From an uncultured Prevotellaceae bacterium (lineage in GTDB: Bacteria > Bacteroidota > Bacteroidia > Bacteroidales > Bacteroidaceae): a DNA stretch of 18,586 nucleotides. Below are positions 7,837-16,288 of the stretch, piece by piece (the first letter of the stretch is position 1; each line of letters opens with the position of its first letter). The notes beneath the pieces were generated by a model. The model worked only from the letters and a program-made list of their open reading frames with translations, was not told the origin of the DNA and ran no database searches. The DNA lies in contig CALAVF010000098.1 in assembly GCA_937892315.1 (NCBI GenBank), forward strand, positions 1 through 18,586, given 5' to 3'. The position numbers and the translations under genes are program-made.

Positions 7837-9564
7837 ATGAGCAATAACATAAATCGTAACAACCGCTGGATGCCGCTCATCATTGCCGCGAGCATCATAG
7901 CAGGTATCATCATTGGCACCTTCTTTGCCAACCGCTTTGCAGGCAATCGACTGAACATCATCAACACTTCATCCAATAAATTAAATGACTTACTTCATAT
8001 CATTGATGACCAATATGTTGATACCGTCGATATAGCCAACATCGTAGAGCAATCCATGCCAAAGATATTGGAGGAGTTAGACCCCCATTCAAGTTATATT
8101 TCCGCCAAAGATGCCAAGACAGCCAACGACGACCTGAGAGGCTCTTTCAGCGGCGTGGGTGTTCAGTTTGTTATTCGTGAAGACACGGTTCGCATCACGG
8201 GCATCATCAAGGGCGGTCCTTCTGAGAAGGTCGGTATCTTAGCAGGCGACAAGATTGTGTCTATCGATGACAAGCCTTATGTCGGCGAGGAAGTGACCAA
8301 CGAAGAAACGATGCATCGCCTCAAGGGTGAGAAAGGCACCAAGGTGAAAATCGGTGTGTTGCGTCACGGACAGGAAAAACCCATTTCTTTCTCAGTCGTC
8401 AGAGGTGACATTCCTGTGAAGAGCGTTGATGCCACCTACATGATTAACAAGGACTTGGGGTATGTCAAAATCAAGAATTTTGGTGAAACCACCTACCCTG
8501 AACTGCTCACCTCTTTTGCCGAGTTGGAGGCCGAGGGTTTCAAGGGGCTTGTGATAGACCTGAGAGGTAATGGTGGCGGCTATATGGCAGTTGCCATCCA
8601 GATGGTCAACGAGTTTCTGCCCAAGAATCGGCTGATTGTTTACACCCAAGGTCGCAAGTCTCGACGCGAGGAATATCGCAGCGACGGACGTGGTTCCTAT
8701 CAGAATCTTCCTCTGATTGTACTGATTGATGAAACAAGTGCTTCCGCTTCAGAAATCTTTGCCGGAGCCATTCAGGACAATGACCGTGGTATTGTCATCG
8801 GACGTCGCTCTTTCGGAAAAGGTCTTGTGCAATATCCTGTCGAATTCTCAGATGGCTCTCGCATCAATCTGACCATCGCACGCTATTATACTCCTTCAGG
8901 GCGTTGCATCCAGAAGCCATACGTGAAAGGGCAACCCGAAGAGTATGAAATGGACTTGATTACCCGATACGAGAGAGGCGAATTCTTCAGCCAAGACAGC
9001 ATTCACCAGACGGGTGAAAAGTATTATACAAGCATTGGCCGTGTAGTTTATGGAGGTGGTGGCATCATGCCCGATTACTTTGTGGCAGAAGACACGACAG
9101 CCCTCACGCCTTACTACTCCGAGTGTGTCACCAAAGGAACCATCGCACAGTTCTGTTTCAAATATACAGACGACAATCGCGAGAAACTTCAGCAGTACAC
9201 GAATGCGGCTGAAATGGAGAAGTATCTACGCAAACAGAGCGTGGTTGACCAGTTTATACGTTATGCCGATTCGAACGGGATTACACGTCGCAACAACATG
9301 ATTCTCAAGTCGCAGCATCTTTTCGAGCAAGCCATCTATGGCAGCATTATTTATAATATGCTCGACATGAACGACTACGTGCAGTATCTCAATCGTGACG
9401 ACCCTACCATCAAGGAGGCAATAGAACTCTTCAACGAAAAACGTACAAAACCGATACTCGATGAACAAACAGGAACTCAGAACGCTGATACGTCAAAGAA
9501 AAAAGCAGCATTCCACCGAGGAACTTTCGGCATCAAGCCAAAGACTCTCACGCTTACTGCTTGA
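7837..9564 (+). CDS. ctpA: S41-family C-terminal processing peptidase (CtpA/Prc type) with PDZ domain
   Basis: This membrane-anchored periplasmic serine protease degrades or trims proteins from their C-termini. The 575 residues contain a signal anchor (about 12-35, WMPLIIAASIIAGIIIGTFF), an N-terminal helical part with LDPHSSYIS, a PDZ domain (about 105-190; FSGVGVQF, GPSEKVGILAGDKIVSIDD) and the S41 core (GYVKIKNFGE, VIDLRGNGGGYM). The catalytic Ser/Lys pair is S303 in TSASASEIF and K328 in SFGKGLVQ, 25 residues apart as in Prc. The C-terminal 200 or so residues are a helical extension common in Bacteroidetes members. The last 104 nt overlap the cyclo-ligase gene in another frame, and the tail there (ADTSKKKAAFHRG) is low complexity. 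Start ATG follows the deaminase stop by 19 nt. Confidence 0.95.
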   Translation: MSNNINRNNRWMPLIIAASIIAGIIIGTFFANRFAGNRLNIINTSSNKLNDLLHIIDDQYVDTVDIANIVEQSMPKILEELDPHSSYISAKDAKTANDDLRGSFSGVGVQFVIREDTVRITGIIKGGPSEKVGILAGDKIVSIDDKPYVGEEVTNEETMHRLKGEKGTKVKIGVLRHGQEKPISFSVVRGDIPVKSVDATYMINKDLGYVKIKNFGETTYPELLTSFAELEAEGFKGLVIDLRGNGGGYMAVAIQMVNEFLPKNRLIVYTQGRKSRREEYRSDGRGSYQNLPLIVLIDETSASASEIFAGAIQDNDRGIVIGRRSFGKGLVQYPVEFSDGSRINLTIARYYTPSGRCIQKPYVKGQPEEYEMDLITRYERGEFFSQDSIHQTGEKYYTSIGRVVYGGGGIMPDYFVAEDTTALTPYYSECVTKGTIAQFCFKYTDDNREKLQQYTNAAEMEKYLRKQSVVDQFIRYADSNGITRRNNMILKSQHLFEQAIYGSIIYNMLDMNDYVQYLNRDDPTIKEAIELFNEKRTKPILDEQTGTQNADTSKKKAAFHRGTFGIKPKTLTLTA

Positions 9565-9997
9565 CCGCATACAGAAGGAGGATGGCATACGCACCATCCT
9601 CCTTTACCATTCCATGCCCGATGAAGTTGAGACCCATCAATTGATAAAAAATCTCCATTTCATCGGCAAAAAGATACTCTTGCCCACCATTGTCGGCGAC
9701 GAACTCGAGTTGCATGAATACCTCGATGAAACCGCCTTTTCCACATCTGTTCATTTTAGCATTCAAGAATCAACAGGTCCTCTCTTCACCAATTATGCGG
9801 CTATCGACCTTGCCATCATTCCGGGCATGGCGTTCACGCCAAAAGGCGACCGATTGGGCAGAGGGAAAGGCTACTACGACCGCCTGCTTCCCAAACTCCA
9901 ATGCCCCCTCATCGGTTTGGCTTTTTCATTCCAAGTGGTGGATACCATTCCAAGCGAGGTTCATGACGTGCGAATGACAGAAATCGTTAGCGGCTGA
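9461..9997 (+). CDS. 5-formyltetrahydrofolate cyclo-ligase
   Basis: The enzyme uses ATP to convert 5-formyl-tetrahydrofolate to 5,10-methenyl-tetrahydrofolate, returning a storage or inhibitory folate to the one-carbon pool in the cytoplasm (E. coli YgfA/Fau is the same family). The 178 residues show the N-terminal basic helix KQELRTLIRQRKK, a central PDEVET block and the nucleotide/Mg loop PGMAFTPKGD (121-130) followed by RLGRGKGYYDRLL (131-143). The ATG at 9461 gives a standard N-terminus for the family, so the 104-nt overlap with the S41 gene looks real rather than a wrong start. The stop codon TGA (9995-9997) lies inside the first unit of a 23-nt tandem repeat, so the last residues (VSG) are set by that repeat. 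It appears to be the last gene of the operon. Confidence 0.95.
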   Translation: MNKQELRTLIRQRKKQHSTEELSASSQRLSRLLLDRIQKEDGIRTILLYHSMPDEVETHQLIKNLHFIGKKILLPTIVGDELELHEYLDETAFSTSVHFSIQESTGPLFTNYAAIDLAIIPGMAFTPKGDRLGRGKGYYDRLLPKLQCPLIGLAFSFQVVDTIPSEVHDVRMTEIVSG

Positions 9998-10074
9998 AGG
10001 CAATTACCCTGAGCCGTTCAAGGTAATTATCGTAAGCCGTATAGGGTAATTGCCCTAAGCGGCAGAAGTCAGTA
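9990..10074 (+). repeat. Degenerate 23-nt tandem repeat, about 3.7 copies, starting inside the cyclo-ligase stop
   Basis: Three adjacent 23-nt units align end to end at 9990-10012, 10013-10035 and 10036-10058. The approximate consensus is GCCGttaaGG then tAATTaccc then TAA. A fourth, decayed unit follows (10059-10074). Each unit carries a near-palindromic GGtAATTacC core. Unit 1 (9997-10010, AGGCAATTACCCT core) and unit 3 (10042-10055, AGGGTAATTGCCCT) are near-perfect reverse complements, so a 13-14 bp stem can also form. The first unit includes the stop codon of the upstream gene. The function is not known. Confidence 0.75.
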
Positions 10075-10094
10075 GCCGTTACCTAACAAAGAAA

Positions 10095-10125
10095 GTCGCA
10101 ATTGCCCGTTATGAACAATTGCGAC
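10095..10125. terminator. Bidirectional intrinsic terminator between convergent genes
   Basis: The arms GTCGCAATTG (10095-10104) and CAATTGCGAC (10116-10125) form a perfect 10-bp stem with an 11-nt loop. On the plus strand it is followed by CATTTCCTTTTGG, a modest T-tract that would end the apbE-to-cyclo-ligase operon. On the minus strand it is followed by TTTCTTTGTT, which would end the DUF1573 transcript. The position, midway between two converging stop codons, supports the call. Confidence 0.85.
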
Positions 10126-10152
10126 CATTTCCTTTTGGTTATTTCAACTGTA

Positions 10153-10563
10153 CTATTTCTTTGTTTTCTTGCTGACAGGCACATCGGTCATGTCGCCCTG
10201 AATGAAAATGCGAGTCATGTCTTCCTTGCAATTGGAGAAGACTTGGATGTTCTTTTTGAAGCGTCCGGGCATCTTGTTTGAACCATTATAGGTGACGGTG
10301 ATTTCTCCGCTGGCTCCAGGGGCAATGAAGTCTTTGGGGTAATCTGCCACCGTACAGCCACAAGAGGCATGAACCGCATTGATGACAAGTTTGGCATCAC
10401 CGACATTGGTGAACTTGAAGACACACTTCTGCACAGGGTCATCCATCGAAAATTGTCCCATGTCGATAGTTGTCTTTTCAAACTTAATTTGTGGATATTT
10501 CTTTGCCTGCAAACCCAGCGAGATGGAGAAGATGGCAAAGAGAACCAAGAGTTTTGCTTTCAT
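10153..10563 (-). CDS. DUF1573 secreted protein
   Basis: This is a 136-residue exported protein of the DUF1573 family, abundant in Bacteroidetes and of unknown role. The signal peptide is MKAKLLVLFAIFSISLGLQA, with likely cleavage after residue 20. The mature part is one immunoglobulin-like (ASH/MSP-type) beta-sandwich: ITFD-like entry IDMGQFSMDDPV, FKFTNVGDAKLVI, then the family hallmark ASCGCTV with C68 and C70, APGASGEITVTYN and PGRFKKNIQVFSN. The C-terminus is basic (SKKTKK). An in-frame TTG nine bases upstream (10572) could serve as a start, but ATG at 10563 places the signal peptide normally. It converges on the cyclo-ligase gene and is divergent from yidC, so it is probably a single-gene transcript. 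Family assignment is firm; function is not. Confidence 0.93.
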   Translation of the reverse strand: MKAKLLVLFAIFSISLGLQAKKYPQIKFEKTTIDMGQFSMDDPVQKCVFKFTNVGDAKLVINAVHASCGCTVADYPKDFIAPGASGEITVTYNGSNKMPGRFKKNIQVFSNCKEDMTRIFIQGDMTDVPVSKKTKK

Positions 10564-10593
10564 GTTTGTCAAGAGTTTTTGTTAATTTGCCCA

Positions 10594-10601
10594 CAAAAGT
10601 A
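10594..10601 (-). promoter_or_regulatory. Bacteroidetes -7 box for the DUF1573 gene
   Basis: On the minus strand the sequence TACTTTTG is an exact match to the Bacteroidetes sigma-ABfr -7 consensus TAnnTTTG. It lies 30 bases before the ATG at 10563, giving a short leader. A clear TTTG -33 element is not seen at the expected spacing, so this is a -7-driven guess. Confidence 0.55.
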
Positions 10602-10655
10602 CAACAAAATCTCATTAAATGTGCTATTCATAGGTGACTTTTAATCTTTTTTTTG

Positions 10656-10663
10656 TAATTTTG
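10656..10663 (+). promoter_or_regulatory. Bacteroidetes -7 box for the yidC operon
   Basis: TAATTTTG matches the consensus TAnnTTTG on the plus strand, in the 210-bp divergent region between DUF1573 and yidC. The leader to the yidC ATG would be about 100 nt. A weaker alternative is TACATTTTG near 10707, preceded by TTGACAAC. I see no good -33 element for the first box. Confidence 0.5.
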
Positions 10664-10773
10664 CACGATTTTTGTAAAAAATAGTTGACAACAGCAGAAC
10701 AAACTACATTTTGTGACTCGCGGCGTAGCGGGACAGCGATAACAGCAATAGAAAAACAAAAACATCAATAAAA

Positions 10774-12666
10774 ATGAACAAAAACACGCTGACAGCCTTT
10801 TTCCTGATGGCACTTGTCGTTTTCGGTTTCATGGCATACGAAAACTATACCCGTGGCATTCAGCAAGAAGAAATGCGGATTCTCGATTCCATCGCAAACG
10901 TTGAGGCATTGAAGGAAGCCGCTAAGCAACAAGAGAAACTGGCAAAGATTGCCGAGGAGAAAACCGACACGCTCAACCCGCTGTTTGAGGCAAGAAGCGG
11001 CAGCGAAAGCACTACCGTGATTGAAAACGAACTGCTTCGTGTGACCCTCACCAACAAGGGCGGTCAGATGCAGAAGGTGGAACTGAAAGACAGCACCTAC
11101 AAGAGTCGCGAAGGTGGCAACGTTATCCTTTTCGACAAGGGCGACCAGAATCTGAACATTCTGCTCGATGGCAAGACGGCAAACATCGCCACCGAAGAAC
11201 TTTTCTTCACTCCCATCGATGCAACAGCCAATGGTGTGACGATGCACCTGCCCGTTGCCAGTGGTTCCCTCGACATCATCTATTCGCTCATGCCCAATTC
11301 CTACGTTCTCGACATGGACGTGAAGGCAACCCATCTCGATGGTTTCTTCCCATCGAAGACCAAGGAGATGCAGTTGGAATGGACAGAGCAGATGAAGCAG
11401 CAGGAGAAAGGCTATGACTTTGAGAATCGCTATTCCACCATCACCTATCGTGACACGGACGGCGACACACACGAACTGTCAACGACTGGTGGCGACGAAA
11501 ACGAAGACGAGTTTGAGGAAAAGACAAAGTGGATTGCCTTCAAGACCCAGTTCTTCAGTCAGATTCTCATTGCCGACACTCCCCTTTCTGTCAGCACGAT
11601 GTCGTCCGAAAAGCAGGAAAACGGCTCTGGCTATCTGAAGACGTACAAGACCTCTTTTGCTGCCGACTTCGACACCAAAGGCGTGAAACCTTCCAGTTTT
11701 CACCTCTATTTAGGTCCTAACAAGTTCTCTACGCTGAAAGAGAACGAAAAGATGATTGGTTCCAGCGACGACCTCGACCTCCAGTCGATGGTTTACATGG
11801 GTTGGCCAGTCATCAAGTGGATTAACCGTTTCTTCTTCCTCTACGCATTCGACTTCCTCACAGGCTTTGGTCTCAACATGGGCATCGTGCTCCTGTTGCT
11901 CACCATCATCGTGAAGATGATTGTATTCCCGTTGATGAAGAAGTCCTATATTTCTTCCGCCAACATGCGTGTGCTGCGTCCCAAGATGGATGAAATCAAC
12001 GCCAAGTATCCAAAGCCAGAGGATGCCATGCTGAAGCAGCAGGAGGTGATGAAGATGTACAGCGAATATGGTGTAAGCCCGATGGGGGGCTGTCTGCCTA
12101 TGCTCATCCAGATGCCTATCTGGATTGCCCTCTTCAACTTCATCCCTAACTATATCGAGATGCGTGGCGAGTCCTTCCTTTGGGCAGACGACCTCTCCAC
12201 CTACGATGACGTCATCAACTGGGGCTTCAACATCTGGGGCATCGGCGACCACTTGTCCCTCTTCTGCATCCTGTGGTGCGTTTCGACGGTGGCAAACTCC
12301 ATCATCACCCAGCGTCAGCAGTCATACGCCATGACTTCTGAGCAGCAACAGCAGATGAACATGATGAAGTGGATGACCTACCTCATGCCTGTCATCTTCT
12401 TCTTCTCGTTCAATAGTTACAGTTCAGGTCTCAACTGGTACTACTTTATTTCGGGTCTTATCAGCATTCTTATGATGTGGTATCTCCGCAAGACGACAGA
12501 CGACGACAAGTTGTTGGCAAAACTCGAGAAGCGTCATGCCGAGCGTAAGGCAAATGTTGGCGAGAAGAAAAAGACCTCCAGCATCATGGAACGCCTGCAA
12601 GCCATGCAAGAGAAGCAGTTGGAGATTCTCAAGCAGCAACAAGAAGCACAGAAAAACCGAAAATAA
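10774..12666 (+). CDS. yidC: Membrane protein insertase YidC
   Basis: YidC (Oxa1/Alb3 family) inserts and folds inner-membrane proteins, alone or with SecYEG. The 630 residues have Gram-negative architecture: an N-terminal membrane anchor (about 6-24, TAFFLMALVVFGFMAYENY), a large periplasmic beta-sandwich domain (about 60-350) and the conserved insertase core (about 350-580). Core motifs include MKKSYISSANMRVLRPKMDE and GVSPMGGCLPMLIQMPIWIA. The functionally important groove cation that is Arg in E. coli is Lys381 here (TIIVKMIVFPL), a conservative change. The cytoplasmic tail is long and basic with a coiled-coil appearance (ERLQAMQEKQLEILKQQQEA), which suits ribosome contact. The downstream S9 peptidase gene starts only 5 nt after the stop. 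Usual Bacteroidales neighbours such as pyrG are not present upstream. Confidence 0.97.
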   Translation: MNKNTLTAFFLMALVVFGFMAYENYTRGIQQEEMRILDSIANVEALKEAAKQQEKLAKIAEEKTDTLNPLFEARSGSESTTVIENELLRVTLTNKGGQMQKVELKDSTYKSREGGNVILFDKGDQNLNILLDGKTANIATEELFFTPIDATANGVTMHLPVASGSLDIIYSLMPNSYVLDMDVKATHLDGFFPSKTKEMQLEWTEQMKQQEKGYDFENRYSTITYRDTDGDTHELSTTGGDENEDEFEEKTKWIAFKTQFFSQILIADTPLSVSTMSSEKQENGSGYLKTYKTSFAADFDTKGVKPSSFHLYLGPNKFSTLKENEKMIGSSDDLDLQSMVYMGWPVIKWINRFFFLYAFDFLTGFGLNMGIVLLLLTIIVKMIVFPLMKKSYISSANMRVLRPKMDEINAKYPKPEDAMLKQQEVMKMYSEYGVSPMGGCLPMLIQMPIWIALFNFIPNYIEMRGESFLWADDLSTYDDVINWGFNIWGIGDHLSLFCILWCVSTVANSIITQRQQSYAMTSEQQQQMNMMKWMTYLMPVIFFFSFNSYSSGLNWYYFISGLISILMMWYLRKTTDDDKLLAKLEKRHAERKANVGEKKKTSSIMERLQAMQEKQLEILKQQQEAQKNRK

Positions 12667-12671
12667 AAACC

Positions 12672-14819
12672 ATGAATAAAGTTCTCATTCTTGCATCTCT
12701 CATAGCAATGACACACATCGATGCTGATGCACAGACGTTCATCGGACGACAAACTCCCAAGATTGAAAACCGCACACTGACTCCAGAGGCTCTTTGGGCA
12801 ATGGGACGAGTAGGTGGTGCTTCGGTCTCGCCAGATGCAAAATCCATCACATACAATGTTTCCTATTACAGCGTGGCTGAAAACAAAAGCCATACGGTCA
12901 TCTATGTGATCAATAGCGACGGTACAGGTGAGCGGCTCCTCACATCTGCCAAGACCTCCGAACTCTCGCCCAAGTTCATTGCAGGAGGAAAGAAAATTGC
13001 TTTCCTCACAGCCGACAGCGATGGAACCATGCAGGTGTGGCAGATGAATCCCGACGGTACGGAGCGAGTGCAACTTTCACACGAGAAGGAGGATGTGGAA
13101 GATTTCACCTTCTCTGTCAATGAGCGGAAGGTCATTCTCGTCAAGTCCATCCAATATGGGAAACGCACAAAAGACCTGTATCCAGACCTCGAGAAAGCGT
13201 CTGGACGTGTCATCACAGGGTTGATGCATCGCCATTGGGACGAGTGGGTGGAAAACATCCCGCATCCCTACGTGGCAGATTTCGACGGTACTGCCATCCG
13301 TGGTGCAAAAGACCTGCTTGAGGGTGAACCGTACGAATGCCCGATGAAGCCATTTGGGGGTATTGAACAGTTGACCTTTTCTCCCGACGGGAAACAGATT
13401 GCCTACACCTGCCGCAAACTGGAAGGGAAAGACTACGCTTGCTCCACCGATGCCGACATCTACATCTATGATATAGAAACGGGCAAGACAAAGAACATCT
13501 GCAAGCCTGAAGGTTACGTGCGTCCAGCCATTGATTACACCGAATCGTTGAAGAACCAGAAGGTCAACACCGAAGCCCCCATTGTTGGTGGAATGACTTT
13601 TGCTGGCTACGACATCAACCCTCAGTATTCTCCCGATGGCAAGTACCTCGCTTGGCAGAGCATGAAGCAAGATGGTTATGAGAGCGATGTGAACCGTCTC
13701 GTTATCAAAGACCTCACCACGGGAGAATGCCGACAGTTGGCAACGGGTTTTGACAGCAATGTGGATTCCTACTGCTGGAGTGCTGACAGCAAGCGACTCT
13801 ATTTCAACGGTGTTTGGCATGGTGAGACACACATCTATTCGGTTGACCTGAAGGACAATGTGAAGAAGTTGACCGATGGACAGTATGACTACACCTCCGT
13901 GCAACTCATGGGCAAGAACCTCCTTTGTGCTCGTCAGAGCATGTGTGAGGCGACAGAATTGTACGCTGTCAATCCCGCTAAAGGTTCCGTCACACAGTTG
14001 ACCCACGAGAACCAATACTTCAAGGACAACATCGACTGGGGTACCGTGGAACCTCGCTGGACGAAGACCGTGGATGGTAAAGACCTCCTTTCCTGGGTGG
14101 TGCTTCCTCCCCATTTCGATAAGACGAAGAAGTACCCCACCCTCCTGTTCTGCGAAGGTGGTCCTCAGAGCCCTGTGTCGCAGTTCTGGTCGTTCCGATG
14201 GAACATGATGATCATGGCAGCCAATGGTTATGTGGTGGTGGCTCCCAATCGTCGCGGCCTCCCCGGATTTGGTAAGGCTTGGAACGAAGAGATTTCAGAA
14301 GATTACGGGGGTCACTGCATGGATGATTACTTCTCTGCCATCGACGATGCAGCCGAACATCTTTCCTACGTAGATAAAGACCGTCTCGGTTGCGTGGGAG
14401 CCAGTTTCGGTGGTTTCAGCGTCTATTGGTTGGCTGGTCATCACAACAAGCGTTTCAAGGCGTTCATTGCTCACGACGGCATCTTCAACATCGAGCAGCA
14501 GTATCTGGAGACCGAAGAGATGTGGTTTGCCAACTGGGACATGGGTGGTGCTTTCTGGAACGGTCACGACAAGACCTTCCGCAACTCTCCCCACCGATTC
14601 GTCGATCAGTGGGACACTCCCATCCTCTGCATTCAGGGAGAGAAAGACTACCGCATCGTCACCTCCCAAGCCATGTCAGCCTTCAATGCAGCCCAACTCC
14701 GAGGCATCCCCTCTGAGTTCCTTTGTTTCCCCGACGAGAACCACTGGGTGCTCAAACCTCAGAACGGCATTCTCTGGCAGCGTCGTTTCTTCAATTGGTT
14801 GGATCAATACTTAAAATAA
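12672..14819 (+). CDS. Secreted S9-family prolyl-oligopeptidase-type peptidase (DPP5/acyl-aminoacyl peptidase-like)
   Basis: This serine exopeptidase of the S9 family probably releases N-terminal dipeptides or acylated residues from peptides in the periplasm. The 715 residues begin with a signal peptide (about 1-20, MNKVLILASLIAMTHIDADA). A seven-bladed WD40/PD40-like beta-propeller follows (about 30-430; SVSPDAKSITYN, FSPDGKQIAYTCR, YSPDGKYLAWQS), then an alpha/beta-hydrolase domain. The catalytic triad is visible: S578 in GASFGGF, D659 in GEKDYR and H691 in ENHWV. The block AHDGIFNIEQQYLETEEMWF resembles the S9C/DPP5 branch, as in Porphyromonas DPP5, but substrate specificity is not proven. 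It begins 5 nt after yidC and ends 1 nt before an MFSD1-like transporter, so cotranscription is very likely. The transporter may take up its dipeptide products. Confidence 0.92.
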   Translation: MNKVLILASLIAMTHIDADAQTFIGRQTPKIENRTLTPEALWAMGRVGGASVSPDAKSITYNVSYYSVAENKSHTVIYVINSDGTGERLLTSAKTSELSPKFIAGGKKIAFLTADSDGTMQVWQMNPDGTERVQLSHEKEDVEDFTFSVNERKVILVKSIQYGKRTKDLYPDLEKASGRVITGLMHRHWDEWVENIPHPYVADFDGTAIRGAKDLLEGEPYECPMKPFGGIEQLTFSPDGKQIAYTCRKLEGKDYACSTDADIYIYDIETGKTKNICKPEGYVRPAIDYTESLKNQKVNTEAPIVGGMTFAGYDINPQYSPDGKYLAWQSMKQDGYESDVNRLVIKDLTTGECRQLATGFDSNVDSYCWSADSKRLYFNGVWHGETHIYSVDLKDNVKKLTDGQYDYTSVQLMGKNLLCARQSMCEATELYAVNPAKGSVTQLTHENQYFKDNIDWGTVEPRWTKTVDGKDLLSWVVLPPHFDKTKKYPTLLFCEGGPQSPVSQFWSFRWNMMIMAANGYVVVAPNRRGLPGFGKAWNEEISEDYGGHCMDDYFSAIDDAAEHLSYVDKDRLGCVGASFGGFSVYWLAGHHNKRFKAFIAHDGIFNIEQQYLETEEMWFANWDMGGAFWNGHDKTFRNSPHRFVDQWDTPILCIQGEKDYRIVTSQAMSAFNAAQLRGIPSEFLCFPDENHWVLKPQNGILWQRRFFNWLDQYLK

Positions 14820-14820
14820 C

Positions 14821-16167
14821 ATGACACAAGCGATTCAGAAAAAATTGAGCGATTCAGCCGCCCTGCGCTGGACCACGCTCATCATCGTTTCGGTGACGAT
14901 GATGTTTGCCTATTTCTTCACCGATGTGATGTCACCTCTCGAACCCCTGCTCACTGCAGCCAAGGAGGACGGTGGACTGGGTTGGAGTGCTGACGACTAC
15001 GGTTTCTTCTCCGGTTCTTACAGTTTCTTCAATGTGTTCCTGCTGCTGCTCTTCTTCGGTGGCATCATCCTCGACAAGTTCGGCATTCGCTTCACAGGCA
15101 TCATGAGCACCGTGCTGATGTTTGGTGGTGCCCTCATCAAGTGGTATGGCGTAGGTCACGAGTTCGAGGGATACCTGTTTGGCTACCCCATGCAGGTGAT
15201 TGTTGCTTGCCTCGGTTTTGCCATCTACGGTGTCGGTTGCGAAATTGCCGGAATCACCGTCAGCAAAGTGATTGTCAAGTGGTTCACCGGTCATGAACTC
15301 GCACTCGCGATGGGTCTTCAGGTGGCACTTGCACGTATCGGTACCGCTGGTGCGCTTGCCTTTTCCCTCCCCTTTGCTCAGCAGATGGGCGGAGCAAGTG
15401 CCAGCGTTGGACTCGGTGCAGCCATGCTCTGCATCGGCATGATTTCGTTCATCGTCTATAGCGTGATGGACAAGAAAGAAGATGCTGCCGCTGCTGCGGT
15501 GGAGACAGAACCCGAAGAAGGCTTCAAGTTTGCCGACCTGAAACTGCTCTTCACCAACAAGGGATTCTGGTACATCACCCTGCTCTGCCTCATGTTCTAT
15601 GCAGGCGTGTTCCCCTTCCTCAAGTTTGCCACCCAACTCATGGTGACCAAATACGGTGTAGATCCCGAACTGGCGGGGCTCATCCCAGCCATGCTACCCT
15701 TCGGCACGATTTTCCTCACCCCACTCTTCGGTTCCGTCTATGACAAGCACGGAAAAGGTGCCACCCTCATGATTATCGGCAGCATTCTGCTCACCCTCGT
15801 CCACATCGTCTTCGCATTGCCTATCAACTCATGGGTGGTAGCCATTGTGGTGATGGTCATCTTGGGTATTGCTTTTGGACTCGTACCATCCGCCATGTGG
15901 CCCTCCGTTCCGAAAATCATCCCGATGCAACTGCTCGGCACGGCATACGCGCTCATCTTCTACATCCAGAACATCGGTCTTGGCATGGTGCCCATCCTCA
16001 TCGGTAAGGTGAACCAAGCCAACATCGGAGTGGATGGCAACATCGACTACACCATGTCGATGACCCTTTTCGCCATCTTCGGTGCCATTGCTATCGTCAT
16101 CTCCTTCCTGCTCTTGGCTGAAGACAAGAAGAAGGGCTACGGTTTGCAGAAATCGAACATTCAATAA
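14821..16167 (+). CDS. Major facilitator superfamily transporter, MFSD1-like
   Basis: The 448 residues form about 12 membrane segments of the MFS fold. Motif A is present in variant form (GGIILDKFGIRFTG). A cytoplasmic acidic/alanine-rich loop (KKEDAAAAAVETEPEEG) lies in the middle. The stretch VIVKWFTGHELALAMGLQVA then LARIGTAGAL closely resembles the equivalent region of vertebrate MFSD1 (WFKGKELNL, LQLSMARIGS, as I recall it). MFSD1 is a lysosomal dipeptide uniporter. This bacterial relative could therefore move dipeptides or similar solutes, which would fit its place 1 nt after a secreted dipeptidyl-peptidase-like enzyme. Direction and substrate are inference. General databases may label such proteins only as MFS or nitrate/nitrite-like transporters. 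Confidence 0.92.
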   Translation: MTQAIQKKLSDSAALRWTTLIIVSVTMMFAYFFTDVMSPLEPLLTAAKEDGGLGWSADDYGFFSGSYSFFNVFLLLLFFGGIILDKFGIRFTGIMSTVLMFGGALIKWYGVGHEFEGYLFGYPMQVIVACLGFAIYGVGCEIAGITVSKVIVKWFTGHELALAMGLQVALARIGTAGALAFSLPFAQQMGGASASVGLGAAMLCIGMISFIVYSVMDKKEDAAAAAVETEPEEGFKFADLKLLFTNKGFWYITLLCLMFYAGVFPFLKFATQLMVTKYGVDPELAGLIPAMLPFGTIFLTPLFGSVYDKHGKGATLMIIGSILLTLVHIVFALPINSWVVAIVVMVILGIAFGLVPSAMWPSVPKIIPMQLLGTAYALIFYIQNIGLGMVPILIGKVNQANIGVDGNIDYTMSMTLFAIFGAIAIVISFLLLAEDKKKGYGLQKSNIQ

Positions 16168-16179
16168 TCACTAAAAATA

Positions 16180-16272
16180 AATTTATGAATAATTCGTGAT
16201 TCATTCATGAAAATTCGTGTTAAAAAATAGAACATAAATTATCACGAATTAACCACAAATTATTCATAAATT
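16180..16272. repeat. Nested palindromic intergenic element (REP-like)
   Basis: The intergenic region contains an outer inverted repeat, AATTTATGAATAATTCGTG (16180-16198) against CACAAATTATTCATAAATT (16254-16272), pairing at 18 of 19 positions. Inside is a second palindrome, AATTCGTG (16212-16219) against CACGAATT (16243-16250). The word AATTCGTG occurs twice as a direct repeat. The whole makes a two-tier hairpin or cruciform. It lacks a U-tract at the right position, so it is a poor terminator. It looks like the short AATTCGTG-type palindromes dispersed in many genomes, possibly moved by a Y1 (TnpA-REP) transposase, but copy number cannot be seen here. Confidence 0.7.
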
Positions 16273-16288
16273 ATTATTGCGCATTTAT

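Noticed and set aside
9990..10074. A CRISPR array
   Set aside because: The units are contiguous, degenerate and 23 nt long with no unique spacers, and no cas gene is nearby.
13077..14114. A 345-codon open frame antisense to the S9 peptidase gene
   Set aside because: The sense frame encodes a complete S9 enzyme with signal peptide, propeller repeats and triad; the antisense product has no recognisable motif.
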